Part shown: piece by piece, positions 43,077 to 56,308 of the stretch
Layout: every line of letters starts with the position of its first letter
Position numbering within the stretch: position 1 is the first letter of the stretch
From: Megamerina dolium
Taxonomy: Eukaryota > Arthropoda > Insecta > Diptera > Megamerinidae
NCBI GenBank assembly: GCA_963854835.1
Contig: OY978526.1
Coordinates: 22,040,334-22,104,333, forward strand
Direction: 5' to 3'
DNA length: 64,000 nt
The notes under the pieces: generated by a model
What the model saw: the letters and a program-made list of their open reading frames with translations, nothing else
What the model was told of the DNA's origin: nothing
Database searches by the model: none
Program-made: the position numbers and the translations under genes

Positions 43077-44266
43077 CGGGGGCGGTCCCAGAACTACTCG
43101 ACCTAACAAAGAAAACACAACAAATTTGGGCAATTTTTTCTTTATTTCTCAACATAATCTCCTTTTAGCTCTATACACTTTTTCCCAGCTATATTCTATA
43201 GCTTCGATACCTTGTTTACAGTATGAACTGTCTAGCTCATTTGCAATTTGCAAATAGAAAATAATCCGAAGGAGCTAAATCTGGCGAATAAGGTGCGTGC
43301 TGAAGCAATTCGAGCTTTAACTCATTGATTTTGGCCATTGCAATAGCGGATGTGTGATCTGGTGCATTGCCTTGATGAAATAACACTATCTTTTTCGCCA
43401 AATGTGGCCTTTTTTATTTAATTTTCATCACTTAAACGCTGTAACAAATTAGCATAATACTCGCCGTTGATTGTTTTTCCGTTTTTGAAGATAATCAATA
43501 AAAATTATGCCACGTGCATCCCAAAAAACAGACGTCATAACCTTGCCTGCAGATGGAACTGTCTTCGCCTTCTTTGGACACGATTCTTCCCTTTCAGTTC
43601 CCTATTTTGACTGCTACTTTCTATCAGGTGTGAAGTGGTGGACCCATGTCTTATCCATGGTTACGAATCGACGCAAAAACTTGGCTTTATTACTGTGAAA
43701 CATCGCCAAACACTCTATAGAAACATCTTCACGACGTTGTTTTCGTTCTATTATGAGTGGCACGCGGCACCCATCTTGCACATAGTTTTTTCATCTCCAA
43801 ATTTTCGGTCAATATACGATGTATAGCACTTTTTGAAATGCCGCCTGTAACTTCACCTAGCTCACGCACCTTCAGCCGGCGATCGTGCAATACCATTTTG
43901 TGGATTTTCTTAACCGTTTCTGGCGTGGCCACCTCAATTGGTTGACCACTACGGTGTTCGTCTTGGCAGCTCGTACGACCTCGTTTAAACTCTGCCATCC
44001 AATATTTTATGGTCGTAAACGAAAGAGTAGATTTCCCCTTTCAAATGAGAGTATTAAATTACATCACGGTGACCAATTTTTTTCATGTTTACAAATTCAC
44101 TGAGGTCGTAAGCTTTCGATGGCTCAAAAAAAAAATTATAAACAACAAGGCGGCTTGAAACTTAAAACATATGTTTTATAAGTTTGCCACTTTTCACCAT
44201 AGTTTTTTTTTTCAAACTACTGTCGCCATCTATATGTCAGGCCGGGTAGTTCTGGGACCGCCCTCG
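43077..44266 (-). mobile_element. Mariner element, 1190 bp, transposase frameshifted
   Basis: Inverted ends cg[g/a]gggcggtcccagaac (43077 on; complement ends 44266), about 28 bp with few mismatches, flanked by TA. The minus strand starts at ATG 43998: MAEFKRGRTSCQDEHRSGQP, ETVKKIHKMVLHDRRLKVRE, SAIHRILTENLEMKKLCARW. It frameshifts after WVPR. Later parts (the VMTSVFWDARG-type block and the C-terminal ELKGDYVEK-like end) are recognisable in other frames. This is a standard mariner (DD34D) layout; the copy is inactive. Confidence 0.88.
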
Positions 44267-44268
44267 TA

Positions 44269-45399
44269 TGTACGTACCTAAAAATATTTCATTTCATTGT
44301 GATAACTAATTTCGAATAGCAGAATTATTTTAACGTAATCTTTTTTTTACAGAAGCTCTTTTCATGTATTAAAATTTTTCAATTTGCTTATTTGTCGTCA
44401 CTTGAACATGACGTCATAGGTGTACATACATAATAGTTTCAGTGGTGAAACCTTGGAATGCACAATTTGTGTTTCGTCTTTCGTTCATGTTATTTTATGA
44501 TCAAAAAGCAGTATCTTGGTATTAGGGCGAACATATTGCTAACTTCCTACATAAATTTACAACTTTACGTAATAGATACGTAGGTCGTGTGACTTTTAAA
44601 ATACATATTTCTTGTTTATTACATGTATTCATTTTGTTTTTTTTGTTACAACAGTCTGTTTTAAGAAGGTAAACAAGATTCTTAATAATATACTGTACTA
44701 CAAAAACGTTATCTATCATGTCATGCAAAAGAAAAAGAAGAAGAAGAAGCAACAAAACAAGAAAATATATTAGAAACACAAATCAAAATGCTATTTCATT
44801 GAGATTTGTCTAGATTGTCGTACTCATATTTGCAATATAAATATTGTACTTATATATTTTTATTTTTTTTTTTATGAGTAAATATTTACACGAATGTACC
44901 TGCATATTATAGTACACATTCTTTACTCAACGCACTCAGATAAGTAAAATTGCAGCAGCAGCAGCTTATATTGTCGGTGACATCACGTGCAATACAAACA
45001 ACGATTTTCTGTATTTGTTGAAATAATAAATTATACAAAAATTTTTGTTTTAAAGTGAATAACACGGAAATTATTATAATTGTTTTCTTCATTTTATATT
45101 TTGCTGATGCTTTCATCATGGCTGTGGGTGGGAATAAGAATAAAATAATAGTGCATGCATTCTGTATTTTTTTTTTCTTTGTAAAAACAATTTTTCAATT
45201 TTTTTTTTTTGCATTTTTTGTGTGAAGTCATAAATTCAAGCACAAACGAAGAACTATTGGTGGAACAATGTCTTGTAGGGGATTCAAATTTTTCTTTCAT
45301 AGTGAGAGTAAGAATTGTTGGCGAGATCCAAAGAAGAAAACTGATATCGCAGCTATCGAAATGAATTATTTTATATCGAATGAGATGCAAGTAAATGGC
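44269..45399. other. No gene recognised
   Basis: A+T-rich; no repeat family or ORF that I can support. Confidence 0.45.
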
Positions 45400-46012
45400 G
45401 TGTCATCTGGATTAATATTCAGATAAATTTGAGAAGATTCGACAAAACACTCTACAGCTACCCGGAAATCGACTTTAGATTTCCAACTGACTAACTCCTA
45501 ATAATTTATCCATCTAACTGTTATATATCTTCATCCCTTATGGTGGCTGCCGAACAATATGTATATTAAAAAACCTGAGAATCGCGCAATAATACCATGG
45601 CTGCTAAGGCATCAACTCTAGAGGGGACCAATGAAGGAGCAATTTTCATTAATTTGCGTTCAACAAATATTTCCTCCAAATATACTTTCACAATATCTCC
45701 ACGCGTTAGGCGAGCTTCTTCATAAAATTGGTGTTTATATAGAATTAGCTTCAATCCTTAAATATATCAGCGGCTAACATAAATTTTTTACTTGAAACTG
45801 GGTTTCCGATATTCTAACACTCTATTTTCGTACCTTTGGGTGGCTTTCCTTACAAAATGAACCAGAAAAGATCTGACAATAACCACATAGATGCCGAGGA
45901 ATCGCAAGTCGGGTTGGAGTTGCCCAACAAAGTGTGCCTAAAAACACCCGAAACACCCGAGCAATAATACCACGACTGCCAATAAATCACATCGAGAGGG
46001 TTGAATTGATGT
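45400..46012. repeat. Satellite S2-like degenerate repeats
   Basis: Recurring pieces such as gcaataataccacgactgcc / gcaataataccatggctgc (about 360 bp apart) and cattaatttgcgttcaaca with tttcctccaaatatac match S2 wording elsewhere. Monomers are strongly diverged. Confidence 0.5.
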
Positions 46013-46238
46013 TTTCTTCTTCTTATGTGGCCATTACAACCGAAAATTGATTTCGGTCGAATCAAGCAAACTTTGCCAGTCAGCTCTTTCCTTCGCTAGT
46101 TGGCGCCAATTAGAAACTCCAAGCGTTAACAAGTTCTCCAGTACTTGATATTTCCACCGGAGGTTAAGTCTGCCTCTTCTGCATCTTCCACCAGCGGGTT
46201 CCGAATATAACACCTTCTTAGCCGGAGCGCGTTCTTCC
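46013..46238 (-). mobile_element. RTE-like LINE 3' fragment with 8-bp target duplication
   Basis: Minus-strand remnant of the RTE C-terminus: MEERAPAKKVLYSEPAGGRC, RRGRLNLRWKYQVLENLL, GVSNWRQLAKERADWQSLL. It is flanked by attgatgt (46005-46012 and 46239-46246). It sits within S2 satellite DNA and is 5'-truncated just upstream of the EERAPAKK motif. Confidence 0.78.
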
Positions 46239-46246
46239 ATTGATGT

Positions 46247-47640
46247 ATTAAGTTCCATTAATTTTTACTCCACATCATTTCCAACGGACATGTATTTTTC
46301 CTCTATTTCCACCTCATAGGCGAGAACCCCCACAGGATTAATATTATCTTAAAATTGGTTGCCACTGTTGGAGTCACTGACCACCGTTCATTGTTTTTAT
46401 TACCAACGTGTTTCCTGTACGTATTTTCTACCTATATACAGTCCTCAAGGGGGCTCCCATATAAAATGGACGAAATTTTTCGTGAAAATTGAGAAGTAAT
46501 CACAATGTTGCCCGAGAATGATTCCTAGTGATATGTATGACAGACCCCCATTAGTTATTCCGCTGTAACATTTTCCTTGAATATACTACCACCAAATACC
46601 CTTTTCGCTCCCAAAGAATCTCCTTGAGAGCGAATTTTTGTGTGATTGACCCCCAGTATTTATCTGGCTCCAACATTTCCACCGAACTTATTTTCCGTCC
46701 GTCTTCATCTTTTAGGGTAGGTTGAGTTTGTCGATAAGAAATTATGTTTGCATAAATTTGGTTCTCACCGCTCCCAAAGTGCCACTGTAGGCTTCAAATA
46801 TATCGCCAACTACCATTCAATTTTTATCCACAACTTGCTTTCTGAACATAATCACTTCCCTTTAAGGGGCTTCCATACAAAACGGCGGAATGGGCTAAAT
46901 TGAACCTAAAATTGGCTGAAAATCGACAAATTACCTTTTCGCTGCCAAAGGATTGCCTTGAGAGCGAATTATTGCGTGATCGACTGTCAGTATTTATGTC
47001 GCACCAACATTTCCTCCGAACTTATTTTCCATCCGTCTTTATCTCTTAGGGGAGGTTGAGTTCTCCGATACAAAATTATGTTTTTATAAATTTGGTCCTC
47101 GCCGCTCCCAAAATGCCACTGCAGGGTTCAAATATATCGCCGACTACCATTCATTTTTTATCCACAACTTCCTTTCTGAACATACTTACTTCCCTTTAAG
47201 GGACTCCCATACTAAATTGGCGAATGGGACACATTGAACCTAAAATCGAACTTATTTTCCGCCCGTCTTCATCTCTTAGGGGAAGTTGAGTTCTCCTATA
47301 CAAAATTATGTTTTTATAAATTTGGTCCTAACCGCTCCCAAAGTGCCTCTGCAGGGTTCAAATATACTACCATTCATTTCTTATCCACAATTTACTTTCT
47401 GAACATACTCTCTTCCCTTGAAGGGGCGGAAGAACTACTGGAAATCAACAAATAACCCATTAGCTGCTCATGAGTTTCTCCCACAGCGGTGAATTGAGAG
47501 TGCGACCTCTATTAATTTTTCCTCCATAACATTTCCCATGGACATATTTTCCTCCTATCTTCGATTCTTAGGGAAGTTCCCGTAAAAAATAATGTTTTTA
47601 TAGAATAGGTTTCCGCCGCTTTCAGGGTGTCTCTTGCATG
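46247..47640. repeat. Satellite S2 array (reverse orientation to 52890)
   Basis: The line gaacttattttcc[g/a]tccgtc, then cttaggggaggttgag, recurs near 46687, 47017 and 47247. Blocks cgctcccaaagtgccac, gcttcaaatatatcgcc and ctaccattcattttttatcc repeat with it. Full spacing is about 330 bp; the third unit is shortened by a deletion. Confidence 0.72.
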
Positions 47641-48839
47641 GATCGAACATCGGTGAGACCATCTACTAGTTTCCTGAATAAATTTTTTGATTTCAATACA
47701 ATTCTCATTCGAATTGGGCATAAAAAGTAATGATTCCCTTTTGCCAAACGGAAATATTTCTGGAACATAACTTGTTTGTCTTCGCCATTGTGGTGCCATT
47801 GTCTTGTACCAATTTTTTTAAAGTAATTTTTTACAGCTCTTATTCAATAAGCGAAAAATCGTTTTTTTTGCTATAAAGTTCCCAGAATTTGTATATTTGA
47901 AATGAAGTTGTTCTTATTTTATAATTCTACATGAGTCTTATCTAATTAAACATCTACATAGTATTTATGGCTCGTTTGATTTCTTTCAGCAAGTATTAAA
48001 CATGAAAGATACTATGAATTTATTTGGAAATATCTCTTTTGTTGTTGTTGTTGTTGGCTGTATTATAGTAATCTGTTAGAGATATACTTACATACATAAG
48101 CATTAGTTTTTTATCTGCAAAAAAAGACATTTACAAATTTTGACGTGTTTGTATGTACAATATATAGAATATCTAAAGAAGAAATAAGAACTGGCAGTTT
48201 GTAGAAAGAAAATGTAAAACAAACGAACGAAGAATTAAAAGCGCAGGTGTTTTTCAAGTGTCACGTTTCGCACCTGTACTTTAAGTAAATTAGAGTGTAT
48301 GATCTTCCAGACTCACTTAATTAAACAATGTTTTGTTTTTTGCTTAACTTGAACCTTAAACAATAAATTATTTTTTTCAAAAAACAACAACAATAATAAA
48401 ATGAAATGTAAGCGCCCAATATCAATGAAAAGGAGGAACTATTTCTTTGTCAGAATAACCACCAAAAAATCATTATGATTTAATTTTGATTGATGATTGA
48501 TTTTGGAACCATAATTTCTTGGACAAATATTATTTGAATCTTGGTAATTTTTTTTTTCGTATATGAAATTTGCCTCACCCTAATGTATATGTACATGGTT
48601 TGAATTCTTTTAATATGTTTTGCATGAGTGAGTTAGACTATGAATATTTTTAAATAAAAATTCATTGATCTAATTTTGAAAGTTGATCGATCGATCCACT
48701 CTTTTTATGCCCTACACTCAAAGGTTCAGAAATATTTTGAGTTTGTTCTTCTATTTGTAACCTCCATAAGGGGATGGGACATATAGGAAAAAGCATATAA
48801 ATATGAAGAGATTGAGCTGAAATGATTGGTTCATATGAG
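47641..48839. other. No gene recognised
   Basis: A+T-rich with a (TTG)n run at 48040-48056. Nothing else recognised. Confidence 0.45.
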
Positions 48840-49725
48840 TGTTTTCACCAACGAGCAAACGAGTTCATTAATGCTCGAAATTGGATCAAAACCACTAGTA
48901 CCTCTCATACAAATTTATGATTCCGTAAGTTGGTTTTCACACTTTATTCACGAAAATATGAAGCTATCTAGCTGAAATTCGGTACACACAATTACATTTG
49001 CTAGTGAATGAACGTGTTTGAAAAAGGGCGGAATCGGATGAAAACCACGCCTAGCTCCCATACAAAAGTATGTTGTTGAATGCGTTTCTTTCACACTTGA
49101 CATAGCAAAACTGTAGATATTAAGATGAAATTTGTTACATATGATTATATTTACTGCTTGTTATATATATGCAAAAATGGGCTAAATCGGATAAAAATCA
49201 CACCTAGCTCCCATACAAATTTATGCTTTCGTATATATGTTTTCATACTTTGTGCATGTAAATATTAAGTTATCCAGCTGAAATTTATTACATACCATAA
49301 CATTCACTAATTATTAAACATGTATGGAAATGAGCTAAATCGGATGAAAACCACACCTACCTCCCATACAAAAGTATGTTGTTGAATGCGTTTTTTTTTT
49401 TCACAATTGACATAGCAAAATTATAGATATTAAGATGAAATTCGTTACATATGATTTTATTTACGTATGACTACACATGTACGGAAATGAGCTAAATCGA
49501 ATGAAAGCCACATCTACCTCCCATACAAATGTATGCTTTCGTATATATATTTTCACATCTTGTTCACCCAAATACAAAGCTATCAAGCTGGAATTTAGTA
49601 CATGTGATTATATTGACAAATTAATGGACATAATCAAAAATGAGCTAAATCGGATGAAAACCACGCCTATCTCTCATATAAAAGTATGTTTACGATTACA
49701 CTTTCCGCACGAAAATATAAATCTA
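48840..49725. repeat. Satellite S1 array, about 6 monomers
   Basis: The phrase cggatgaaaaccacgcctag and its variants occur near 48890, 49036, 49189, 49339, 49498 and 49659 (spacing about 146-161 bp), each followed by ctcccatacaaa. Same orientation as 19640-20830. Confidence 0.83.
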
Positions 49726-52037
49726 TAGGGTTTGTAACTCGGCACACATGATTATTTTTGATCAATGTACAAGTATAAATGCCATAAGCATAGTTTGAAA
49801 TGAATTTCACATAAATTATACACGATACTGCTCTTTAATAATGTCTTTCTTAAAAAATTGTTCCATTACTCACTATTAATGATTTGTGATCATGTTGGCA
49901 ACAAATGCTATTGTAAACGAATTTAAATTAGTCGATGGAAAACATGTGTTTAATTTGTATTATGCAATTTATAGAAGAAGAAGAAGAAGAAGCAGCAGAA
50001 TAAACGACATGCTCATTAGAAAATACCAGTTTATGGTAATTTTATTACGTTACACTTTTTTATCTTGTATTTTTGACCCTATTTTACTCAAGTTTTTACA
50101 TACAATGGAATAATGAATTTGTTGTTGTAGTTGTTGTTGTTGTTGCTGTTGTTCTAATGTAAATTACTTTCCACTTTACCAATACATATTTAAATAGAAT
50201 TTCAACCGTCCAATGCCAATGTGCACACATACATACGAGTACATATCTACTACTTACCATAATCATGCACATGTTGTCGCAAGCGGCATGCCACTATAAA
50301 ATGTATTCTAACTTTGAGTGAAAATCGATTTGTTGATGATGGTGGTGTTGGTTGGTTGTTGTCGTCGTCGTCGATGGTTTTGCTATGCAAATCTATTAAG
50401 TATGGTCAGCTGTTTGTTACATACAAGTAGCGTTGTATTATTATTTTTGCTTGTTGAGTGCATGTAATAAAATAATAATTTCAAACAATACACGCACATG
50501 CTCTCACACATACATATACATGTGTGCTGTATGCATATATTGAACGTTTTAATGCATTTGTTGTAACAAAGTCTAGTTTTCATATAATCCATCGCCCTAC
50601 TTTGATATTTCATAAAGTATCCAATGCATTGTGCTATTGTTGTTGTTGTTGTTGTTGTTGTAGTATTTGTTGTTGTTGTTGTTTGAGTTCGTTTTTCTAT
50701 TTTTTTTTTTTCATTTTGCCTAGGTGCACTGTGTTCAGCAACAATAACATTTGATGTGAAATGAGAACGTGAACTAAAACAACAACAACAACTAATGTTG
50801 CTACATAAAATATTATTGAAAAAATCAATAGAGTCATCCCAAAACAGCTGACTAACGACTGACTTATGAATCACGTTTACAGGTGGTAAAAACTATATGT
50901 TTGTTTTTAGGTGACAAATGAAAATGTCAACAAGTAAAATAGTCTAAATGCAAATAACATGGCAATTAAATTTACAATTTTTTTTTTTTGTATATAATTT
51001 AAATTGAAAGAATAGTGTTAAGGTTTAAGTGTATTTAAAATGAATTCATTGAAATAATACGGCTTAGGACCTTAACTTTTTTTACGTATGTCATGTATTC
51101 AAGTTTAGAACAATAGAATTAAGAGTAAATAGTTCATTGTGAAACAAAAAAAAATATCGTGTCAACAATAAAAATGCACTTATTATAGCACTTTAGAAGG
51201 ACACTTGCAAATATATATATACGACCAACAACAAGCAATATTTTAATGTCGGCGGCATTTACTTGTACTTTGTATGTATAAATTTTCCACGAACAAAAGC
51301 GAAATGGTTTTTTCGTTTTTTTTTTGTTGTTTTTCATTCGCACATAGTATATAGGCATATATTTTATTTTTCACACAATGGCTTCAGCGTGATTCTTAAC
51401 TTGGTTAAAAAAAAAATGAACATAAATTAAAAGCTTCAACAACAACAACAACGAATACTGCATTTATATGTATATTATGCATGTATGTGTGAAAACATGT
51501 TGATCATACAATGACGCTTAAAATGATGCACAATAATCTACTTTTGCTCGCTCGAATAGACAAGTTTATACATAGTTTTGTGTGTTGTCTGTTGTTATTA
51601 TTGGTGCATCTGATTCATCATTTGCCTCATCACGGACCATGCTGCTATTGTCATTAGTGTCGATGTTGTCACTTTGTCTTTTTTGTTTGTGTTTGAAAAT
51701 TGCTGAAATGTTGAAATTTGTATATTAAAAATATTTGACTTATGTCTTGGGTATTAGGCCTAATAGAAAAACCAATATCACTTTTTAATATATGATGTAT
51801 GAAAAAAATTTAACTCATACAAAACAATAGATTTCTACATAATTTGATTCAAAGTTTAAAAAAAAAAAATTTTTTCCTATAAAGTATAAAAACTAGACTT
51901 GTGCTTTTATGGCTTATTGCCACAGATATTGTTTACTATACGAGTACCTACTGATTTGGTGTCTATAAATATTAATCAATATTTTGTAATAATCCTCATG
52001 GTAAATGAAAGAGAATAAAAATGATATATAGTTACGT
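49726..52037. other. No gene; several trinucleotide runs
   Basis: A+T-rich. (GAA)n at 49975-49992, (TTG)n at 50120-50150 and 50638-50690, (CAA)n near 50780 and 51436. Frames rich in Thr or Cys here are translations of these repeats. Confidence 0.45.
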
Positions 52038-52480
52038 ACAGGGTGGGCCATTATAGGTTGCCTCAATCGTCTCTGGAAGGCTTCTCACAAAGAAAGAAAA
52101 AAAAAAAAAACCAGTCCAATGGGATCAAATCACAGCTCCAAGGTTGACAATTGACATTAGTATTTCGGCTGATTATTCAATTTTCAAAGACAGTGCGATG
52201 ATTGTGTTGCCTTTGTGGCATGTGATTCTGTCCTGTTGAAATCAAATGTCGTCCATGTCATTTTCTACAATTTTTGGAAACAAATATTCGTTTAGTAATG
52301 CTCGTCATTCACGGTAATGGCGTCTCCTTGCTCATGTTCGAGGAAAAATGGCTCAATGATGTCGCGGGATGAAAAACCACACCAAATAGTCAATCGTAGA
52401 TTCTCTGATCTCCAAAGGCGACAATTTTACTTAGTGACATAGCCATAGATTGAAGCTCACACACTCGAAAATGTACTGAA
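52038..52480 (-). pseudogene. Mariner-superfamily transposase relic
   Basis: The left end is TA followed by cagggtgggccattata. Minus-strand pieces NEYLFPKIVENDMDDI, then FQQDRITCHKGNTIIALSL correspond to the block around the second catalytic Asp (FQQDGATCH) of the group also seen at 22861. Stops are frequent. The right end is not identified; a CAA-tailed element interrupts the sequence at 52494. Confidence 0.62.
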
Positions 52481-52493
52481 AAATTGGTTTGAT

Positions 52494-52604
52494 GTTGTTG
52501 TTGTTGTTGTTGTTGTAGCTGCAAAAATACCCAAATTCTTTGTTTTGTTCCCGTACAAAGCATTTCCGTATTCCGGGACGTAGATCCGTCCATTCTTGGG
52601 AAGC
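52494..52604 (-). mobile_element. Short CAA-tailed element, copy 5
   Basis: Reverse complement begins gcttcccaagaatggacgga and runs tacgtcccggaatacgg, aatgctttgtacgggaacaa, then gcagctac(aac)n. The palindrome segment is deleted. A 13-bp duplication aaattgg[t/g]ttgat with one mismatch flanks it (52481-52493 and 52605-52617). Confidence 0.82.
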
Positions 52605-52889
52605 AAATTGGGTTGATTGGATGGGGTTCTGTAAAATCATTTTTCATTCTTAAATGGAAAAGTCGAACCTTTCTAAGTACTCATGACTTTGAAAAAATAT
52701 TCATTAGTTCTTTTTTAATAGCCTATTCTAATTCCAAATTTACCGACCAATGACCTTGACCTTTTATATTCAAATGGGTCAAATTGTATGAAGCAGAATT
52801 TTGATAAACTGGATCAGCAAAAATATAAAATTTGCAAACATTTTTTCACAGGGAATCACAAAGAAATTCCATATTTGATGCTACTATAA
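52605..52889. other. No gene recognised
   Basis: Short stretch after the CAA-tailed insertion. It may contain more of the mariner relic, but nothing is readable. Confidence 0.35.
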
Positions 52890-53602
52890 AAACATTAATT
52901 TTTTAGAGGAGCTCTTCTAAGAGGTGGAAATAGGTGGTAAGTATGTTTGAAGGAAATGTTGGCGAGCAAATGTTACATACAAAAGGGCATACATTCCATA
53001 GCTCCAGCGAAGATTCCTGTATTGATTGGGGTTATTTGTTGATTTTTAGGAGTTTTTACGTTTATTTTATATGGGATGAATATAGGGACTAAGTATGTTT
53101 GGAGAAAATATTGGACAGAAAAAGTTAATGGGTGTTTAATCATATGTTTCACCGCTCTAGAGCCAATTCCTGTACTGCCAAGGGGTTATTTGTGGATCTA
53201 TAAGAGGTTTTACGTTCATTTTGTATGGTAGCATCCTTACGGAATGGAAATAGAGAGGAGGTATGTTTGGAGAAAAAGTTGGCAAGCAAAAGTTAATAGA
53301 GCCTGGTTCTACGTTTCACTGCTTTAACCCCATTTATTGAGCACTTATGGGATCATTTGTAGTTCTTTATATGTTTTTGCTTTCATTTTGTATGGGAGCT
53401 CTCTTAAGAAGTGGAGATAGGCAGTAAGTATGCGTGAAGAAATTATTTGGTAGGAAAAATTAATGATAGTCGATCATACATTTCAATGCTTTAGCGATGA
53501 TTCTCGGATGGCTATAGGGGTATTTACCGATTTTTTTGTATTTTTGTCGGAACTCCCTTAAGGGCCGAAGATAGAGCGTAAGCATGTTCAGAAGTAATGT
53601 CG
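52890..53602. repeat. Satellite S2 array, about 4 monomers of 155-185 bp
   Basis: Monomers repeat: gtatgggagctctcttaaga, gtggagatag, taagtatgtttggagaaaa, ttaatgg, cgatcata, catttcaccgctttagcg and ggggttatttgtggattttt. Units start near 52910, 53075, 53228 and 53397. A LINE fragment interrupts the array at 53603. Confidence 0.78.
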
Positions 53603-54050
53603 AATGTTGTTGTTGTTCTAACAGCATACGGATTCCACATACACACTATGCAAGGTGTAGCTTAATTAGTATCGTTGATATCAGGCGCAGAGTTTTAGTT
53701 CAATAAGGAGGCCACCTTGACCGGGTGCGTGCACAGGGAAGAAGAAACAAGAGTGGGTCTCGCTGGGCAAGCAAACAGATGTCTGGTTTAATGCTGGCCA
53801 CAGCCACAATGTGGACACAGATCTGGGATATTGTCGTTGAGTTCATGCATATTGCAATTAAGCCTTTTGCTCCATCCTGAGCGCAGCTGGGATAGCGTCT
53901 TGGTGCACACTCTTAAGTGCCACCATACTAGATGTGCAGTCAAGGCCAGTGATGTGTTGGTTGATGTGTTTGTCGTATGATCTCATCGCTATTCTGATGT
54001 TACGTGGAGACACCTCGCTTATCGCCGGACCGTGATTAGAGTGGGTCGAT
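53603..54050 (-). pseudogene. LINE 3' fragment with (CAA)n tail, in S2
   Basis: The minus strand reads TKTLSQLRSGWSKRLNCNMH, ELNDNIPDLCPHCGCGQH, a stop, TRHLFACPARPTLVSSS, then THPVKVASLLN. This is the C-terminal Cys-rich tail (CPxC..PHDTxHLFxCP type) of a LINE family common in flies. The 3' end carries ctgttagaacaacaac. S2 satellite resumes on the far side. Confidence 0.74.
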
Positions 54051-54490
54051 CAGTCATTTCACCGCTTTAGCGGCTTCCTAAGAAGTGGACTTATAGCAAG
54101 TGAATATGTTTGGAGAAAATACATTTCATCGTTTTAGCGATAATTCTGGAGCATTCCCTGACTATTTTTGGTATTTTATATTTTTGTGTTTTGGACTTTT
54201 AGGTTTATTTTTTATGGGAGAGCCCCTCATAAGGAATCTGTATATGGCGGTAGTGTTGTGGCAGTCTACATAGTAGTGATTCCTGGTTAACAATAATGTT
54301 ATTTGTCGGTTTAGTGGTGATTTTGAGTTCATATTTTCTTGGAGCTCTCTTAAGAGTGGATATAAGGCGTAAATATAGGTGTGTTTAGAATGAAATCATG
54401 GGGTTGAAAAAATCAATGGTGTCGTCATAGATTTTCATTGTTGTGCAGCTATTTTAATTGGAAATTTGATGTTAGATCTTTAGTCGCTAC
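54051..54490. repeat. Satellite S2, continuation
   Basis: Wording as in 52890-53602 resumes: agtcatttcaccgctttagc, gaatatgtttggagaaaata, catcgttttagcgataattc and gggagagcccctcataagg. The array is the target of the LINE insertion at 53603. Confidence 0.65.
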
Positions 54491-55919
54491 TTTTTCGTTT
54501 AGTATGTTCTCAGTTTGTACTATTCTCCAGTTGTTCCAAGAATCCTATTTTCAAAATTAGCCGTGTCCAAATTTGGAATTAATTTTTGCTACCTATAGAA
54601 GTAGTTTCCTTCCAAAATGATGACCGAATTTTTACACAACATAATTAGCTGTATGGAACAGACCAATATAGTCGAACATTCAGAATATAGATCCTTGTGT
54701 AGTCGTAAAAAACGTATCGGATATTCATATTAAAATATTGTAGTTCCGTTCGAGCTAATGCAAATAATTTCTATTAGTATTTTCTCACATAATATGAACT
54801 TATCTGATGCGTGGCATTGCATGCATTATGTAATCAATTTATTCATTGGTGACACATATAAATACATAGTCACTAGCTATTATGTATGGATAATAGTATA
54901 AGTATATGTATAATATTTCTAGGAAGGTATCAACATGCTAGATATAAAACAACTGCATATTAGCGTGTGTAAGCATTGAAAGTAAAATGAAGTTAATAAA
55001 TACCTTTATACATGAATCGTTTGCACGGATGTAAAGACAGAAACGTATGGGCATTTCCTGGGTTACAAAATGACAGCAAGCCCGAAAACTTGTTCTCGAA
55101 CACAAACACAAATATTTTCGAATAAATCTTTGAATTCAATTTTCATGTTTGTTTCACTTTCTGGGAAATGCCTATATGTGTATATGATTTCTTTTATACG
55201 CACGCATGCACACACAAATAAAACGTCACATTGCATGGGAGGGGAACAAAAAAATGCAGAAAAGATACAAACATTTATGAGATTACATATTACAAAATAT
55301 GCTAGTACATACACATGTGTGAATGAATAACACCCCCCATGTTGGTATTTTTCAAACTAGTAACTACAAAATTATTATCAAACTTGATTATATGGTTTGC
55401 GTGTGTTCAAGGTCTTTATGAAATGTAATATGTTGTTTCTGCTCTATTCTGAAATGAAAGTGTTAAATCGTCATCGATAATAGTGTTCTGTCTTAATCCA
55501 CATTTTATATGATTTGCATTATAAATATTTGACGTCTTAATGACATTATTAGATTATGGTAGACTGAACTATTCGAAAAGAATGTTTAATTTCATCACAC
55601 TTTTTTAGAATTATACCAAGGCTAATCGATTGCAGCCGAATTAATATTAATTTTATTTTTATTAATTTATTTAATTTATTATTTCATATCATATCGTGGT
55701 TTTTTAAATACAAAAAAAAAAAAAAATCCATCGTAATTAGGGCCATAATCGCTTTCAAGGCAATGCGTTGTAATTGTTGTTTGTTCAAAACATCTGCGTG
55801 TAATTTTGCTATTTAGTTTGTGTAGTGGGTACATCAAACTGCATGTACATAGTGTACGCTCTTATTGTTCTTTCTTGTTTCAAGTTTATATCTATTCATA
55901 ACATGCAGGTATATTTATA
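54491..55919. other. No gene; inverted copy of a dispersed block
   Basis: A+T-rich. 55047-55070 (atgggcatttcctgggttac) is the reverse complement of the block at 9380 and 18222. TA at 55918-55919 precedes the next element. Confidence 0.4.
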
Positions 55920-55938
55920 CAGGGTATTTAAACGAGAG

Positions 55939-56308
55939 AAACGTGGGTGCCGTAGCTCAGTGGTTAGTGTGTTGACCTTCTGATCTGTAGATTGTGGGTT
56001 CAATCTCCGGCTGAAGCATAACAAATTTGATATCGAAAAGATTTTTCTTTCGAACGGTACCCACTTGTCGGCAAGCAATTGGCAATTCTTTCGGCAGTAA
56101 CAATTTGCCATGGAAAATCTTCTAACAGAACTCTGTAACAAAGCTTAGAGAAAGTGATGTCTCAAGAGTTCTGCCGTTCGTAACTGGCTAAAATAAGTAG
56201 GTCCCTTCTAATACTGTCCAAAATTTAATACCCAGTAATGAAAGAGAAGCTCGGTCAAAGAGCCCTTCGGGGCTTTTAGTGCCACATATTTATTTTATTT
56301 TTTTTTTT
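55939..56308 (+). mobile_element. SINE subfamily A (copy 6), complete
   Basis: Intact tRNA-like head (gtgccgtagctcagtgg; gggttcaatctccgg), full body and A-type 3' end (gcccttcggggcttttag, tgccacatatttatttta) with a T-tract. A 14-bp duplication tatttaaa[c/g]gagag with one mismatch flanks it (55925-55938 and 56309-56322). Confidence 0.92.

Noticed and set aside
50383..50874. 163-codon minus-strand frame
   Set aside because: The Thr-rich core is translation of a (TTG)n microsatellite; the rest resembles no protein I know.
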